Shown: positions 1-8,596 of the stretch, one piece after another | Numbering within the stretch: position 1 is the first letter of the stretch | Layout of the letters: each line of letters starts with the position of its first letter | Assembly: GCF_001647085.1 (NCBI RefSeq) | Contig: NZ_CP015520.1 | Span: 1 to 64,000, forward strand | Origin: Thermococcus piezophilus | Lineage (GTDB): Archaea > Methanobacteriota_B > Thermococci > Thermococcales > Thermococcaceae | DNA length: 64,000 nt | Direction: 5' to 3' | The notes under the pieces: model-generated | What the model saw: the letters and a program-made list of their open reading frames with translations, nothing else | The model's database searches: none | What the model was told of the DNA's origin: nothing | Translations under genes and position numbers: made by a program

Positions 1-21
1 ATCGTCTGCTTCTATTATTGA

Positions 22-186
22 GTTTCAGTAGGACAGAATTGTGTGGAAACATCATTCCTCTGTGCAAGAAAATTAAGAATGGCCTCCATTTCAGTAGGAC
101 AGAATTGTGTGGAAACTCATCATCAAGCCAAAAAACCTTCCACTCCTCATCCTTCAAAGTTTCAGTAGGACAGAATTGTGTGAAAG
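22..186 (+). CRISPR. distal end of a CRISPR array (3 repeats, 2 spacers)
   Basis: Three copies of a 29-base repeat lie at 22-50, 88-116 and 159-186. It begins GTTTCAGTAGGACAG and ends GTGTGGAAAC. The second copy has A for the first G; the third has lost a G near its end and finishes GTGTGAAAG. The spacers are 37 and 42 bases. The damaged last copy suggests that this is the leader-distal end, so the array would run in from the left in the same direction as the cas operon. The presumed 8-base crRNA handle is GTGGAAAC. The rest of the array is outside the window. Confidence 0.93.
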
Positions 187-232
187 CCCCATATCTTTCC
201 ATCTGGCGGCTGTATTGTTATTATCTCGTTTG

Positions 233-320
233 GTTTCCGTAGAACGGCTCGTATGAAAAGAGCGGGAGCTAACGAACGAGCTAAAAGCCTGACCGAAACG
301 TTTCTGTAGAGTCGGTGGAT
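233..320 (+). repeat. degenerate CRISPR-like repeats of a second variant
   Basis: Positions 233-260 read GTTTCCGTAGAAC at the start and end in TATGAAAAG. This matches the related repeat variant seen complete at 8330-8358 better than the array repeat at 22-186. A weaker copy begins at 300 (GTTTCTGTAGAG). The gaps, 46 and 39 bases, are close to spacer length. These look like decayed repeats between the array and cas6. The second copy is doubtful. Confidence 0.55.
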
Positions 321-355
321 ATTAAACGGAGGGGTAAAACGTGATTTCCACAGGA

Positions 356-439
356 CTATAAGAGGGGACATACAACCACAAGAGTTATAAGGATAAAGCA
401 TGCACGTTAAAGACGGTAACCTTCCGGGGAGGATAGCTT
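356..439 (+). promoter_or_regulatory. probable promoter and leader of the cas operon
   Basis: An A/T-rich TATA-like segment (GAGTTATAAGG, about 382-392) sits about 50 bases before cas6, and a good ribosome binding site, GGGAGGAT (427-434), ends 5 bases before its ATG. No other TATA-like element in this stretch is better placed. All seven downstream cas genes overlap or nearly touch, so this one promoter could drive all of them. The exact TATA box is uncertain. Confidence 0.35.
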
Positions 440-1153
440 ATGCGCATTAAGGTCAGTTTTTATTTCCCTGATGGTGGGTTTAGTTATCCCAACAAGCACG
501 CCGTTCAGGGGTTCATCTACAACATGCTGAAGGGCACGGAGTATGGGGAAAATCACGACGCATCGAGGTTCAAGTTCTTCACTTTCTCGGACGTTTTCAT
601 AGACTCCCTGGGAAGGCCGACCTTCTTAGTCTCCTCCCCGGACGAGGGATTCATCAGGGCACTCCACTCCAGCCTGAAGGACAGGGTCAGAGTGTACATA
701 GGGACCCAGGAACTCATTATAGACGAGCTGAAGAAGTTCAGACTCCCCCTGAAAAAACGCTTTCAAACGGGCTCTCCGGTGGTATTATACCGGGACTCAC
801 GGAAAAACGAGTACTTCAAGCTCCACTCCCATAGAGACCTAAACTTTTTCCTGAGACGGCTGAAGGAGAACGCGGAGAAGAAATACAATGCGTTCTACGG
901 GGACGAGTTTACACTAGAAGGGCCGATATTCGACAGGATGATACCCAAGCTGAGGAAAAACGGCAAGCTCGACGTTTACGTCAAGGTCGTCAAGCAGGGG
1001 GTTCTGTTCCCAGTCATCGGCTCCAACTGGGAGCTTCTCGAAAAGGAGCGCATAAAGTCCGAAGAGCGGAGGTTCTACAGGTTCATAATGGAGACCGGGC
1101 TGGGCGAGAAGAACAGCCTTGGATTCGGCTTTTTGAACCCAATAAGGGGGTGA
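440..1153 (+). CDS. cas6: CRISPR-associated endoribonuclease Cas6
   Basis: The 237-residue protein has the two-RAMP layout of Cas6 and ends with the glycine-rich signature GLGEKNSLGFGFLNP. By family knowledge, Cas6 cuts the long CRISPR transcript inside each repeat, leaving an 8-base 5' handle. Y27, H39 and K45 are placed like the Tyr-His-Lys catalytic triad of the Pyrococcus enzyme; this assignment is by spacing only. It is the first gene of the operon, with a GGGAGGAT site 5 bases before the ATG, and its stop is followed one base later by csm1. Presumably it matures the transcript of the array ending at 186. Confidence 0.93.
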   Translation: MRIKVSFYFPDGGFSYPNKHAVQGFIYNMLKGTEYGENHDASRFKFFTFSDVFIDSLGRPTFLVSSPDEGFIRALHSSLKDRVRVYIGTQELIIDELKKFRLPLKKRFQTGSPVVLYRDSRKNEYFKLHSHRDLNFFLRRLKENAEKKYNAFYGDEFTLEGPIFDRMIPKLRKNGKLDVYVKVVKQGVLFPVIGSNWELLEKERIKSEERRFYRFIMETGLGEKNSLGFGFLNPIRG

Positions 1154-1154
1154 G

Positions 1155-3491
1155 TTGGTGGAAATCGATGAATTGATCGCCTTGGGCGGGCTTCTCCACG
1201 ACATAGGGAAGCCCGTGCAGCGGGCAGGTCTTTACTCCGGAGATCATTCCACACAGGGTGCGAGGTTCCTCAAGGACTTAGCCCGGAACACCGGAAGGGC
1301 AGAATACGAGCTCCTTTCCCTTTTCTCCGAGTTCCATCACAGGGGGCACATGAAAAAAGATGAACTGATGATAAAGAGGATAAAGGAGGCCTCCCCCGAG
1401 CGTTTTGGCCTCGCGGTAGATGACGTCCTCAACGCCCTCTGGATAGTCTACGAGGCCGATAACCTGGCATCGGGCGAAAGGGAAGAGGGGCAGCCGCAGG
1501 CGTCAAGGCCGCTGTACTCCGTGTTCAACCCAAAGAAAGCCTATCCCTGGGCTGAGCTGGACTTCGAGAAAGAACTTCCAGTCCCGGGGGACGTCTTTTC
1601 CATCAGGTCCCAAGACTACAGAGAGCTGGTCAAGAGGCTCTGGGAAGAACTTTCCAAGGCCAAGCTTGGGAGCGACAGACTCCTGCCGGTTCTCGAAAAG
1701 TACCTGACCTTCGTCAGCTCCGTGACGAGCGAGGGGAATGTCATCTCGCTATATGACCACATGAAAATGACCTCAGCAATAGCCCTTGCGATGTTTCGTT
1801 CCGGATGCACCGCCGAGGACGTTAGGTCCGGGGGATGCAGGAAAGAGAAACGTTTTCTACTCATTGAGGGGGACTTTTCCGGAATACAGGACTTCATCTA
1901 CCGCGTGAGCGGAAAAGGAACCTTGAAATACCTCCGCGCAAGGAGTGCATACCTCGAACTCATCGGCTGGGACGTCGTGCTTGAGATACTCTCAAGGCTG
2001 GGCCTCACGAGGGCCAACGTGATATTCAACGCGGGCGGTCACTTCATGATAATTGCCCAGAACACCCCCGATGCCATAGAGGAGCTGGAAGAGATAAGGG
2101 GGAAGGCCGTAGAGTGGCTTTATCGCGAGTTTGAGAGTGATCTATACCTTGCCATAGAATGGGAGCCTGTTTCCGGCAGGGAGTTTGGAAGAGAAGGTGG
2201 GAAAAACCTCTTTGCGGAGGCCAGAAAAAGGCTCAAGCACAAGCTCACTGTGAGAAAGCTCAAGCGCTTCGGCGAGATAAAGGGCCTCTTCGAGCACGGG
2301 CACACCGAAAGGCTAGCGGAGTGTCCCGTATGCGGCCGAGAGCTTCCTGAGGGAAAACTCGAACCTTCTGCCTCTGACCCCGAGACCAAAGTATGTCCCA
2401 CGTGCAACAGGCTCATCAGCCTCGGGGGTAACCTTCCAAAGCTGCTCGGATTTGGGCAAACCGACAAAAACGACGCTGGAGTCCTCGTTGAGGGGCCCTT
2501 TTCGGGCTTCGCCCCATACCTTCCGGGAAGCAGGCCCGTCGGAGAACAAATTCTGGTTAAGAACACACTCGACCCCAGTGGAATCCCCGAGAGTGCCCAG
2601 TTCGTCCCGTATTTCGTGGCGGACTACTTCAAGAAAGACCCTAAGGGAGGAGTTGCGACGTTTGAAGAGCTTTCAATGGCGTCAACCGATACGAGAAGGC
2701 TTGGCGTTATGAAGGGGGATGTGGACAGTCTTGGAGAGTTCTTCATCTCGATGGACAGCCCGTCAAAGCTCGCAACGGCGTCGAGATTCATGGACTACTT
2801 CTTCAAGGGCTACCTCAGGGCGATAATCGAGGGAAAGTTCGGCTACCTCATAGGAGACGTCCCCTCTCTGAGGGACTGGCCTGAGGAACCAGATATTGTC
2901 GTCGTCTATGCCGGCGGCGACGACTTCTTCATCGTTGGGGCATGGGACCAGATATTCGAGCTCGCATTCAAGGTGCGTAGGGCGTTCAATGCCTACACCG
3001 GCGGAAAGCTGACGCTCTCGGTTGGCCTCGGCTACTTCGACGAGCGCACGCCAATATACAGGATGGCGGATGTTGTAAGTGAAAGGCTTGACACGGCCAA
3101 AGATGAAGGCAGAAACAGGGTCTTCGTTGTCGGGAGGAGCAGACCGCTTGATGGGAAGCACAAGCTATCCTACGGGTGGAGCCATTACGAGGAGCTCTGG
3201 AGAACCTATGCCCCGAGGATATACGCCGGAAACGGAAGGCTGAAAGGAAAGCTGGAGTCCAAGAAGGGTCTTCTCTGGAAGCTCCTTGAAATAAGAGAGC
3301 TTTACGTCAGAGACCCGAACGACGTCCGCTGGGCTTACTTGACCGCATACCTGCTCGGAAGGCACGGTCTCTCTGATCTGTTCCCGGAGCTGGTTGGCAT
3401 AGACACAAAGGCCATCGAGAGGAAAGAACCCCAGCCGGTTTACTGGGTTGATGGGGTTTTGAAAATCGTGCTCATGGCGGTTAGGAGGTGA
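1155..3491 (+). CDS. csm1: Cas10/Csm1, type III-A CRISPR large subunit
   Basis: This 778-residue protein has the full Cas10 order: an N-terminal HD nuclease domain (LLHDIGKPVQRAG, H15-D16), a first palm-like domain, a zinc knuckle (C390/C393 and C414/C417) and a second palm domain with the GGDD motif at 587-590. By family knowledge, the HD domain cuts single-stranded DNA and GGDD makes cyclic oligoadenylates once the complex binds target RNA. Both centres look intact, so signalling to the Csx1 protein at the operon end should be possible. The start is TTG at 1155 or GTG at 1158, directly after the cas6 stop. Confidence 0.96.
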   Translation: MVEIDELIALGGLLHDIGKPVQRAGLYSGDHSTQGARFLKDLARNTGRAEYELLSLFSEFHHRGHMKKDELMIKRIKEASPERFGLAVDDVLNALWIVYEADNLASGEREEGQPQASRPLYSVFNPKKAYPWAELDFEKELPVPGDVFSIRSQDYRELVKRLWEELSKAKLGSDRLLPVLEKYLTFVSSVTSEGNVISLYDHMKMTSAIALAMFRSGCTAEDVRSGGCRKEKRFLLIEGDFSGIQDFIYRVSGKGTLKYLRARSAYLELIGWDVVLEILSRLGLTRANVIFNAGGHFMIIAQNTPDAIEELEEIRGKAVEWLYREFESDLYLAIEWEPVSGREFGREGGKNLFAEARKRLKHKLTVRKLKRFGEIKGLFEHGHTERLAECPVCGRELPEGKLEPSASDPETKVCPTCNRLISLGGNLPKLLGFGQTDKNDAGVLVEGPFSGFAPYLPGSRPVGEQILVKNTLDPSGIPESAQFVPYFVADYFKKDPKGGVATFEELSMASTDTRRLGVMKGDVDSLGEFFISMDSPSKLATASRFMDYFFKGYLRAIIEGKFGYLIGDVPSLRDWPEEPDIVVVYAGGDDFFIVGAWDQIFELAFKVRRAFNAYTGGKLTLSVGLGYFDERTPIYRMADVVSERLDTAKDEGRNRVFVVGRSRPLDGKHKLSYGWSHYEELWRTYAPRIYAGNGRLKGKLESKKGLLWKLLEIRELYVRDPNDVRWAYLTAYLLGRHGLSDLFPELVGIDTKAIERKEPQPVYWVDGVLKIVLMAVRR

Positions 3492-3496
3492 ATGGA

Positions 3497-4045
3497 TTGA
3501 GGTATGGAAACCACATGAGAAAACCGGGATATAGGGGTAGAGGTTCTACAGTTGACCCCCTAAAGCTCTTCGGGGAGTTCCCGGATGTTATGGACATAAA
3601 GGCTGCGCTGGAGCAGAGAAAGTTGGAAATGATAAGACTCTACTTTGAGGGGGTAGTCAAAAAAGCCAGGGATTATTTGGCCTGGAAACCTGAAGAGAAG
3701 TTGTCTCATGCTGTCATCGTGGCATCATATTTGGTTGCTCAAGGACTGAAGACCAACCAGGTGAGAAGGATACTCGAAATGGCAAGAAATGTTGAGCTAA
3801 AGCTCAAAAGGAATAAGGGCGAAGATATACGCGACGATATAGTTAGAATACGCTACGTTTTGGCTTATACTGTTGGAAGGGCCACCGGTCGCTCAAAAAG
3901 TCCTTTGGAAGCTTTTCATAAAATCCTTGATCCTATGCTTGAAGTGTTGATGAAAGACCCTAAGGCGGAGAACTTTGAAAAGTTTTACGATTTCCTCCAA
4001 GCTGTTGTTGCCTATCACAAGTTTTTCGGGGGGAAAGACAGATGA
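3497..4045 (+). CDS. csm2: Csm2, small subunit of the type III-A effector
   Basis: This is a basic, all-helical protein of about 182 residues, assigned as Csm2 from its place between csm1 and csm3 and its helical composition; Csm2 sequences are weakly conserved. In the Csm complex it forms the inner filament along the crRNA. The frame is open from GTG at 3488, but that codon lies inside the ribosome binding site (GGAGGTG, 3484-3490), so TTG at 3497, six bases downstream of the site, is the better start. The stop overlaps the csm3 ATG (ATGA). It is longer than many bacterial Csm2 proteins because of a basic N-terminal extension. Confidence 0.82.
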   Translation: MRYGNHMRKPGYRGRGSTVDPLKLFGEFPDVMDIKAALEQRKLEMIRLYFEGVVKKARDYLAWKPEEKLSHAVIVASYLVAQGLKTNQVRRILEMARNVELKLKRNKGEDIRDDIVRIRYVLAYTVGRATGRSKSPLEAFHKILDPMLEVLMKDPKAENFEKFYDFLQAVVAYHKFFGGKDR

Positions 4046-4914
4046 ACAGGATGTTTTACGGCAAGATTGTAATTAAGGGTAAGATAAAGGCCGTTACCGG
4101 GCTCCATATAGGTTCTCAGAGGGAGGTTCTGGAAATCGGGGGAATAGACAATCCAGTCATAAAGGACCCCTACACTGGATTGCCATACATACCCGGTTCC
4201 TCGCTCAAGGGGAGACTCAGGAACCTATTTGAAGTCCTTGTAAACTCAAAACTTGCCGAGTGGAAGGACAAATACCCCTCTCTCTCAAAATACTCCCCGG
4301 GAAGTTGTAGACCAGAGAATAGGGAAAACTGCGGCAAGTTCTTCAACAAAAAGATTCACAATGGATGGATACACGCCTGTCCTGACTACGAGACTGCCCT
4401 CGCATGTCCAGTGTGCAGACTCTTTGGTGCCAGCGGAAATGAGAGCAACTTCCCATCGAGGATCATCGTCAGGGACGCGTTTCTCACCAAGAAGTGGGAG
4501 GAGAAGTGGCGCGCTGGAGAGGCAATAACCGAGGCTAAGATAGAGGTCGGTATAGACCGTGTTACATCCCAGGCGAACCTCAGAATCACCGAACGTGTCG
4601 TCGCCGACGCGGAATTCAAGTTTGAGATAATCTACAACGTGGAGAACACCACACACTGGAGGGACGACATCAAGAACCTCCTAACTGCCATGGCACTCCT
4701 TGAAGACAGCTATCTCGGCGGTTCCGGTTCGAGAGGCTACGGAAAAGTGGAGTTCATCATTGATAGATTTGAGTTCAGGCCTCTGGACTACTACAGGACG
4801 GGCAAAGATGAGGACATCGTTTCAATTGACGCCAGGGAGAAGTCAGTTAGTGATATACTCAGAGGAGTTGATTCCCTCTTCTCGGAGGTGGAAGGCAAGC
4901 TGGAGGCAGGGTGA
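4042..4914 (+). CDS. csm3: Csm3, backbone subunit and RNase of the type III-A complex
   Basis: This 290-residue RAMP protein carries YIPGSSLKGRLRNLFE and a C-terminal glycine-rich loop (GGSGSRGYGKVEF). In this family the backbone subunit repeats along the crRNA and cuts target RNA every 6 bases through a conserved Asp; D36 in GGIDNPV is the likely residue. A Cys-rich insert (CRPENRENC, CPVCRLFGASG) probably binds zinc, as in other Csm3 proteins. It starts on ATGA overlapping csm2. Confidence 0.94.
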   Translation: MNRMFYGKIVIKGKIKAVTGLHIGSQREVLEIGGIDNPVIKDPYTGLPYIPGSSLKGRLRNLFEVLVNSKLAEWKDKYPSLSKYSPGSCRPENRENCGKFFNKKIHNGWIHACPDYETALACPVCRLFGASGNESNFPSRIIVRDAFLTKKWEEKWRAGEAITEAKIEVGIDRVTSQANLRITERVVADAEFKFEIIYNVENTTHWRDDIKNLLTAMALLEDSYLGGSGSRGYGKVEFIIDRFEFRPLDYYRTGKDEDIVSIDAREKSVSDILRGVDSLFSEVEGKLEAG

Positions 4915-5783
4915 TGCCGAAGTTCATTGCAGTAAAGCTCATCCCGAAGGGGCCGTTTCGGGACATCCCAAGGGCTGACACGCTCTTCGGAGCAATAGGA
5001 AACGCAACCTCAGCCATCCATGGACAATCGGCTGTCGAGGAACTTGTGGATGCCTTCATGGGCGGTGCGAGGATAAGCTCCGCGTTCCCATATTCCGGAG
5101 ACACCTACTACCTACCAAAGCCCCTGAGCGTTGAGCCGGCTCTGGAGGGAATTCTCACAGGGCTCGATGAGGAGGAGCGCTATACAACGGCGAGGAGGCT
5201 CAGAAAGGCGAAGTACCTCGACCTCAAAAACTTCGAGCTTGCACTCCGGCTGCGGCCCTTCACTATCCCAAAAGAAATTCCCTACGCCAGAGTGGACGTG
5301 CCCAGAGTTGTCCTTGACAGGGTTACACAGGATTCTTCGATATACTTCTGGGAGGAGATCAGGTTTAGAGAGAAGAGCGGAGTCTACTTCCTCTATTCAG
5401 GCCCGCGGGAGGTGTTCGATGAATATATAGCGCCGGCCATGAGGTTCCTCGGCGACACGGGCATAGGTGGGAAATCGGCCTGGGGGGCAGGGCTGTTTGA
5501 GGTCGAGTTCCACGAGATGAAAATAGACGCACCTGGAAGCGAGTACAGCGTTACCCTCTCGAATGCCCTCCCGACCAAAACCCCCGTGCTCTGGAGGCTC
5601 CTCAGGAAAGGCGGCTGGAGCTTCGGCAGGAGGAAGCCGCGGATGACGTTCATCGCAGAGGGCTCAATCGTGAAAAATGATCCGGGAAGGATGGAAAGGC
5701 TTGAGCTGGGTTTAAGCCATGAAGTTTACGTCTATGGTCTCACCTTCCCGCTGGGCGTTGAACTCCCGGAGGGTCTGGAATGA
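4914..5783 (+). CDS. csm4: Csm4, crRNA 5'-handle-binding subunit
   Basis: This RAMP protein of about 289 residues has an early FGAIGN segment and a glycine-rich loop near residue 185 (GGKSAWGAGLFEVEF), as expected for Csm4, which caps the complex with Cas10 and holds the crRNA handle. ATG at 4914 overlaps the csm3 stop by one base (TGATG). A GTG at 4911 is in frame but overlaps more. Identity rests on family features and on position after csm3. Confidence 0.9.
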   Translation: MPKFIAVKLIPKGPFRDIPRADTLFGAIGNATSAIHGQSAVEELVDAFMGGARISSAFPYSGDTYYLPKPLSVEPALEGILTGLDEEERYTTARRLRKAKYLDLKNFELALRLRPFTIPKEIPYARVDVPRVVLDRVTQDSSIYFWEEIRFREKSGVYFLYSGPREVFDEYIAPAMRFLGDTGIGGKSAWGAGLFEVEFHEMKIDAPGSEYSVTLSNALPTKTPVLWRLLRKGGWSFGRRKPRMTFIAEGSIVKNDPGRMERLELGLSHEVYVYGLTFPLGVELPEGLE

Positions 5784-6973
5784 CCGAGCGAACACTCAAA
5801 GTTCTCTCGCCACTTCATATCGGAACCGGGAACGAGCTGACGCCGGTGGACATCTACCCTCGGGAAAACATCATCCATGTCCTTGACACTGAGAGGCTCG
5901 TGAACGACCTCATGAACCTTGGGGTGGAGCTGAACGAGATACTCGCCCTGCTCAAGAATCCTCCCGGGGACGCATACATCTGGAAGGGTTATATCGAGGA
6001 GTTCCACCTCGATCCCTCGGACTATTCCATATACACCCTAAAAATCCATGGAAAGATTGGGAGAAAGAGCATGCAGATAAAGGAATTCATCAAGCTCAAC
6101 GGAAGGCCCTACATTCCGGGCTCGTCCCTCAAGGGGGCGATAAGAACCGCGGTGCTTTACAAAGCCCTAAAGGAGTGCGGCGATGCCCGGGCGGTCATGA
6201 GGGTCGTCTCAAAGGTAAACGGTGATGTTGCGAGAGACATTGGACGGAATGAGGACGTGCTCGACTACTACATGAGCTCCCTTTCAAGGGACAGGGTAGA
6301 CAGAAAACGCGCTGACGATCTGCTCGAAGCCATAGTCTTCGGGATGGAGCCTGATAGCCGGTCTAAAATCCGTTACGAACCGAAGCGCGACCCGATGAAA
6401 GCGCTCATCGTTCGGGACAGCAAACCAGTAGGCCGAAAGCACCTGGCGGTCTACCGCGTTGAGGTCATTGGCAATCCGCAACCCATACCGATATGGGTCG
6501 AAGCCATTGAATCTGGAGCGGCTACGGACGTCGAGATACATGTGGACACCGAGGCCCTCAGGCTTAACGCCGACTACTTCAACGGTCTCCTCTGGGAGTG
6601 CCTTAAAGAGAGAGGAGAACCGGGGGAGGTCTTCGAAGACTTCCTGTGGGAGGCTGTTGATGAGTTTTACAGAGAGGTAATGAAGCAAGAAGTTAAAGAA
6701 ATTCAAAAATTTAGGGGATATTCCTCACAGGTTAAGTCTTTCTATACTTCCATTAAGGAATACCCAGGGCACGTTTTGAGGCTTGGATGGGGAAGTGGCT
6801 GGCTGGCGATGACGATAGGACTGCTCCTTGTTGAGAGGGGCTACAAGTGGGAGAATGTGAGGAAAAAACTCGGACTCGGAAAGAAGCCCGGTGGGAGTGG
6901 TTTCTCAAGGGAGTTCCCCAAGACCAGGAGGCTGGCCGACGGAATGCCCATGGGGTGGGTGGTGCTGGAATGA
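5780..6973 (+). CDS. csm5: Csm5, 3'-end subunit of the type III-A complex
   Basis: This 397-residue RAMP protein opens with LSPLHIGTGNELTPVD and carries YIPGSSLKGAIRTAVLYK near residue 115, both typical of Csm5. Csm5 sits at the far end of the crRNA and is needed for its 3' trimming. ATG overlaps the csm4 stop (ATGA) and its own stop overlaps the next gene in the same way, so the operon is translationally coupled throughout. Confidence 0.92.
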   Translation: MTERTLKVLSPLHIGTGNELTPVDIYPRENIIHVLDTERLVNDLMNLGVELNEILALLKNPPGDAYIWKGYIEEFHLDPSDYSIYTLKIHGKIGRKSMQIKEFIKLNGRPYIPGSSLKGAIRTAVLYKALKECGDARAVMRVVSKVNGDVARDIGRNEDVLDYYMSSLSRDRVDRKRADDLLEAIVFGMEPDSRSKIRYEPKRDPMKALIVRDSKPVGRKHLAVYRVEVIGNPQPIPIWVEAIESGAATDVEIHVDTEALRLNADYFNGLLWECLKERGEPGEVFEDFLWEAVDEFYREVMKQEVKEIQKFRGYSSQVKSFYTSIKEYPGHVLRLGWGSGWLAMTIGLLLVERGYKWENVRKKLGLGKKPGGSGFSREFPKTRRLADGMPMGWVVLE

Positions 6974-8268
6974 AGCTCCTAGTCGTCTCCTGGGGCGACT
7001 TTGAAAGATGGAAAGAGACCAAGTATCGCTTTGGGGGAGAGACCTCAGTAGGGCCCTCAACACTCCCGATACTTCAAAAGGTCATCAAACCGGACTGGAC
7101 CGTCATAGTTCTCTCGGACACTATTGGGAAGGACTTCTCCTCGGTGGAGACTCTGAGAGAGGACGTGAGGAATAGGGTTACGGATTTCCTCGACAGGATA
7201 GGAGCCGGCAGAGAGGTAGACGTCATTATCGCCCCCGGGATAGGCGAATTCACCCACGGGAGCTTCAGGGGAAGTGCTATGGATGCCTACCACTACGTTC
7301 TCCACGCCCTCTCTGAGATAATCCCAACCAAAGGCGATCTCGAAGTCCACTTTGACTCGACGCACGGGCTCAACTACGTAACCCTGCTGACGTATAGGGC
7401 GCTCAAAGACCTCCTGGGCATCGCGGCGGTAATGAACACCGTCACCTTCCACGCCTACAACTCCGACCCGTTCGTTCCCAAGATAACGAGGGAGCTGAGC
7501 ATAAACACGATAGAAACGACGACGATCAAACCAGCCCCCCTATCTGAGCCCTTATCCGGCTTTGATGAGTACCTGTGCCCGTACTCAATGGAAAGGGCCG
7601 AGTTCGTAAGGCTCAAGGGCTCTCTGAACACTTTAAAGAACCTGAGAAAGGAGAAGAAAAAGCTTGAGGCGTGGATTGGCTCTCTGCTCTTCGGGCTCCC
7701 CCTTCTTTTTCTGGAAGAGTTCCCCGACATTGGATGGCTGGAATTATATATCGAGGAGCTCGCCGAAACGTGGGAGGGAGCAATAGCCGTTAACGCCGAA
7801 GAAAAGGCAGTAACACGAAGACTGGCCTTTGGCAGTGGCTTTGGAACGCTCGTCAAGCTCCTCTTCCAAGCGAGGATAACCAGGGGCCTACTCGTAGAAG
7901 AACCATACTCCATCGGCAAACTTTACAGCGTCTCGGATAGGCTCTTCCGCGGAAGCACCCTGCAGAGGGCAAGAGTGGAGCTCGGTAAGATTGAGGATAA
8001 AGCAATAAAATACGCAAGGAAAGGGGCATTTCCGCGGGACATTCCCCTGCGGGATTTCCTTGGGTTTGACGCCGCCAACCGGGAGGTGAGTCCAAGGAAC
8101 GTGCTCGCCCACGCCGGCCTCGAAGCGAACGTCGTCGAAATATCGATGGAGGCCTGGGAGCCTGAACGGCCCGAGGAAGAGGCAGGAAGGCACACCCACC
8201 TGAAGTACACATCGGTGGGACTCAAAAAGGTGGAGGACATCGTAAGCAGGGCGCTGAAGGAGAGCTAA
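6970..8268 (+). CDS. csx1: Csx1-family CARF-HEPN ribonuclease
   Basis: The 432-residue protein begins MKLLVVSWGDFERW, like Thermococcales Csx1 proteins. The N-terminal CARF half (to about residue 180) would bind cyclic oligoadenylate made by Cas10. The C-terminal HEPN domain has the RxxxxH catalytic motif RNVLAH (R376, H381). By family knowledge, binding of the signal turns on nonspecific RNA cleavage. The ATG at 6970 overlaps the csm5 stop; the frame is open from further upstream, but those starts lie inside csm5. Both active motifs appear intact. Confidence 0.9.
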   Translation: MKLLVVSWGDFERWKETKYRFGGETSVGPSTLPILQKVIKPDWTVIVLSDTIGKDFSSVETLREDVRNRVTDFLDRIGAGREVDVIIAPGIGEFTHGSFRGSAMDAYHYVLHALSEIIPTKGDLEVHFDSTHGLNYVTLLTYRALKDLLGIAAVMNTVTFHAYNSDPFVPKITRELSINTIETTTIKPAPLSEPLSGFDEYLCPYSMERAEFVRLKGSLNTLKNLRKEKKKLEAWIGSLLFGLPLLFLEEFPDIGWLELYIEELAETWEGAIAVNAEEKAVTRRLAFGSGFGTLVKLLFQARITRGLLVEEPYSIGKLYSVSDRLFRGSTLQRARVELGKIEDKAIKYARKGAFPRDIPLRDFLGFDAANREVSPRNVLAHAGLEANVVEISMEAWEPERPEEEAGRHTHLKYTSVGLKKVEDIVSRALKES

Positions 8269-8329
8269 GGTGTGTTACCAATTATGAGCTTACTGGGTGT
8301 CAGCAAACCAGACAGAATGTCCCTGACGA

Positions 8330-8421
8330 GTTTCCGTAGAACGTAGTCGTGTGGAAAGGTTCCCGGGGGTTTCCTCCCAAAGTGCCGGGGAGGATTCACG
8401 TGGGACAGAATTGTGTCAAAT
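8330..8421 (+). repeat. two degenerate CRISPR repeats flanking one spacer-length gap
   Basis: Positions 8330-8358 are a 29-base repeat of the second variant (GTTTCCGTAGAAC at the start, GTGTGGAAAG at the end). Positions 8394-8421 keep GGGACAGAATTGTGTCAAA, a damaged copy of the array repeat at 22-186. The 35 bases between them have spacer length. The pair sits right after csx1 and just before a cas1 fragment, so it looks like the relic of a second array. Confidence 0.72.
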
Positions 8422-8442
8422 AAGTCGCTGAAGGTTGTTCCA

Positions 8443-8580
8443 ATGAAAAAGGCCTACTACATTACCTAGATGGGTATCCTTGAGCGGAAGGGGAACACCC
8501 TCTCCTTTGAGAACGAGAACGGGAAGAGGGCAATACCGATAAACTCCCCCAGCGGGGTTCACTGCTTTGAGCACTGGAAA
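8443..8580 (+). pseudogene. N-terminal remnant of cas1
   Basis: Translation from ATG 8443 gives MKKAYYIT, a TAG stop at 8467-8469, then MGILERKGNTLSFENENGKR and AIPIN. Family knowledge: Cas1 integrases open with a short strand followed by GxLxRKxNTLxFE and IPV, which is what this reads. After about 45 codons the similarity ends and the region runs into the convergent alaX gene. It is a nonsense-mutated, truncated adaptation gene. The stretch is short, so a profile search is needed to confirm it. Confidence 0.68.
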
Positions 8581-8596
8581 AAGAAGAAAGCCAGAC

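Noticed and set aside
18-242. 74-codon open frame across the CRISPR array
   Set aside because: It only translates the repeats and spacers.
8304-8320. third CRISPR repeat remnant (GACAGAATGT) just before 8330
   Set aside because: Only about 10 bases match and the spacing to 8330 is too short for a spacer.
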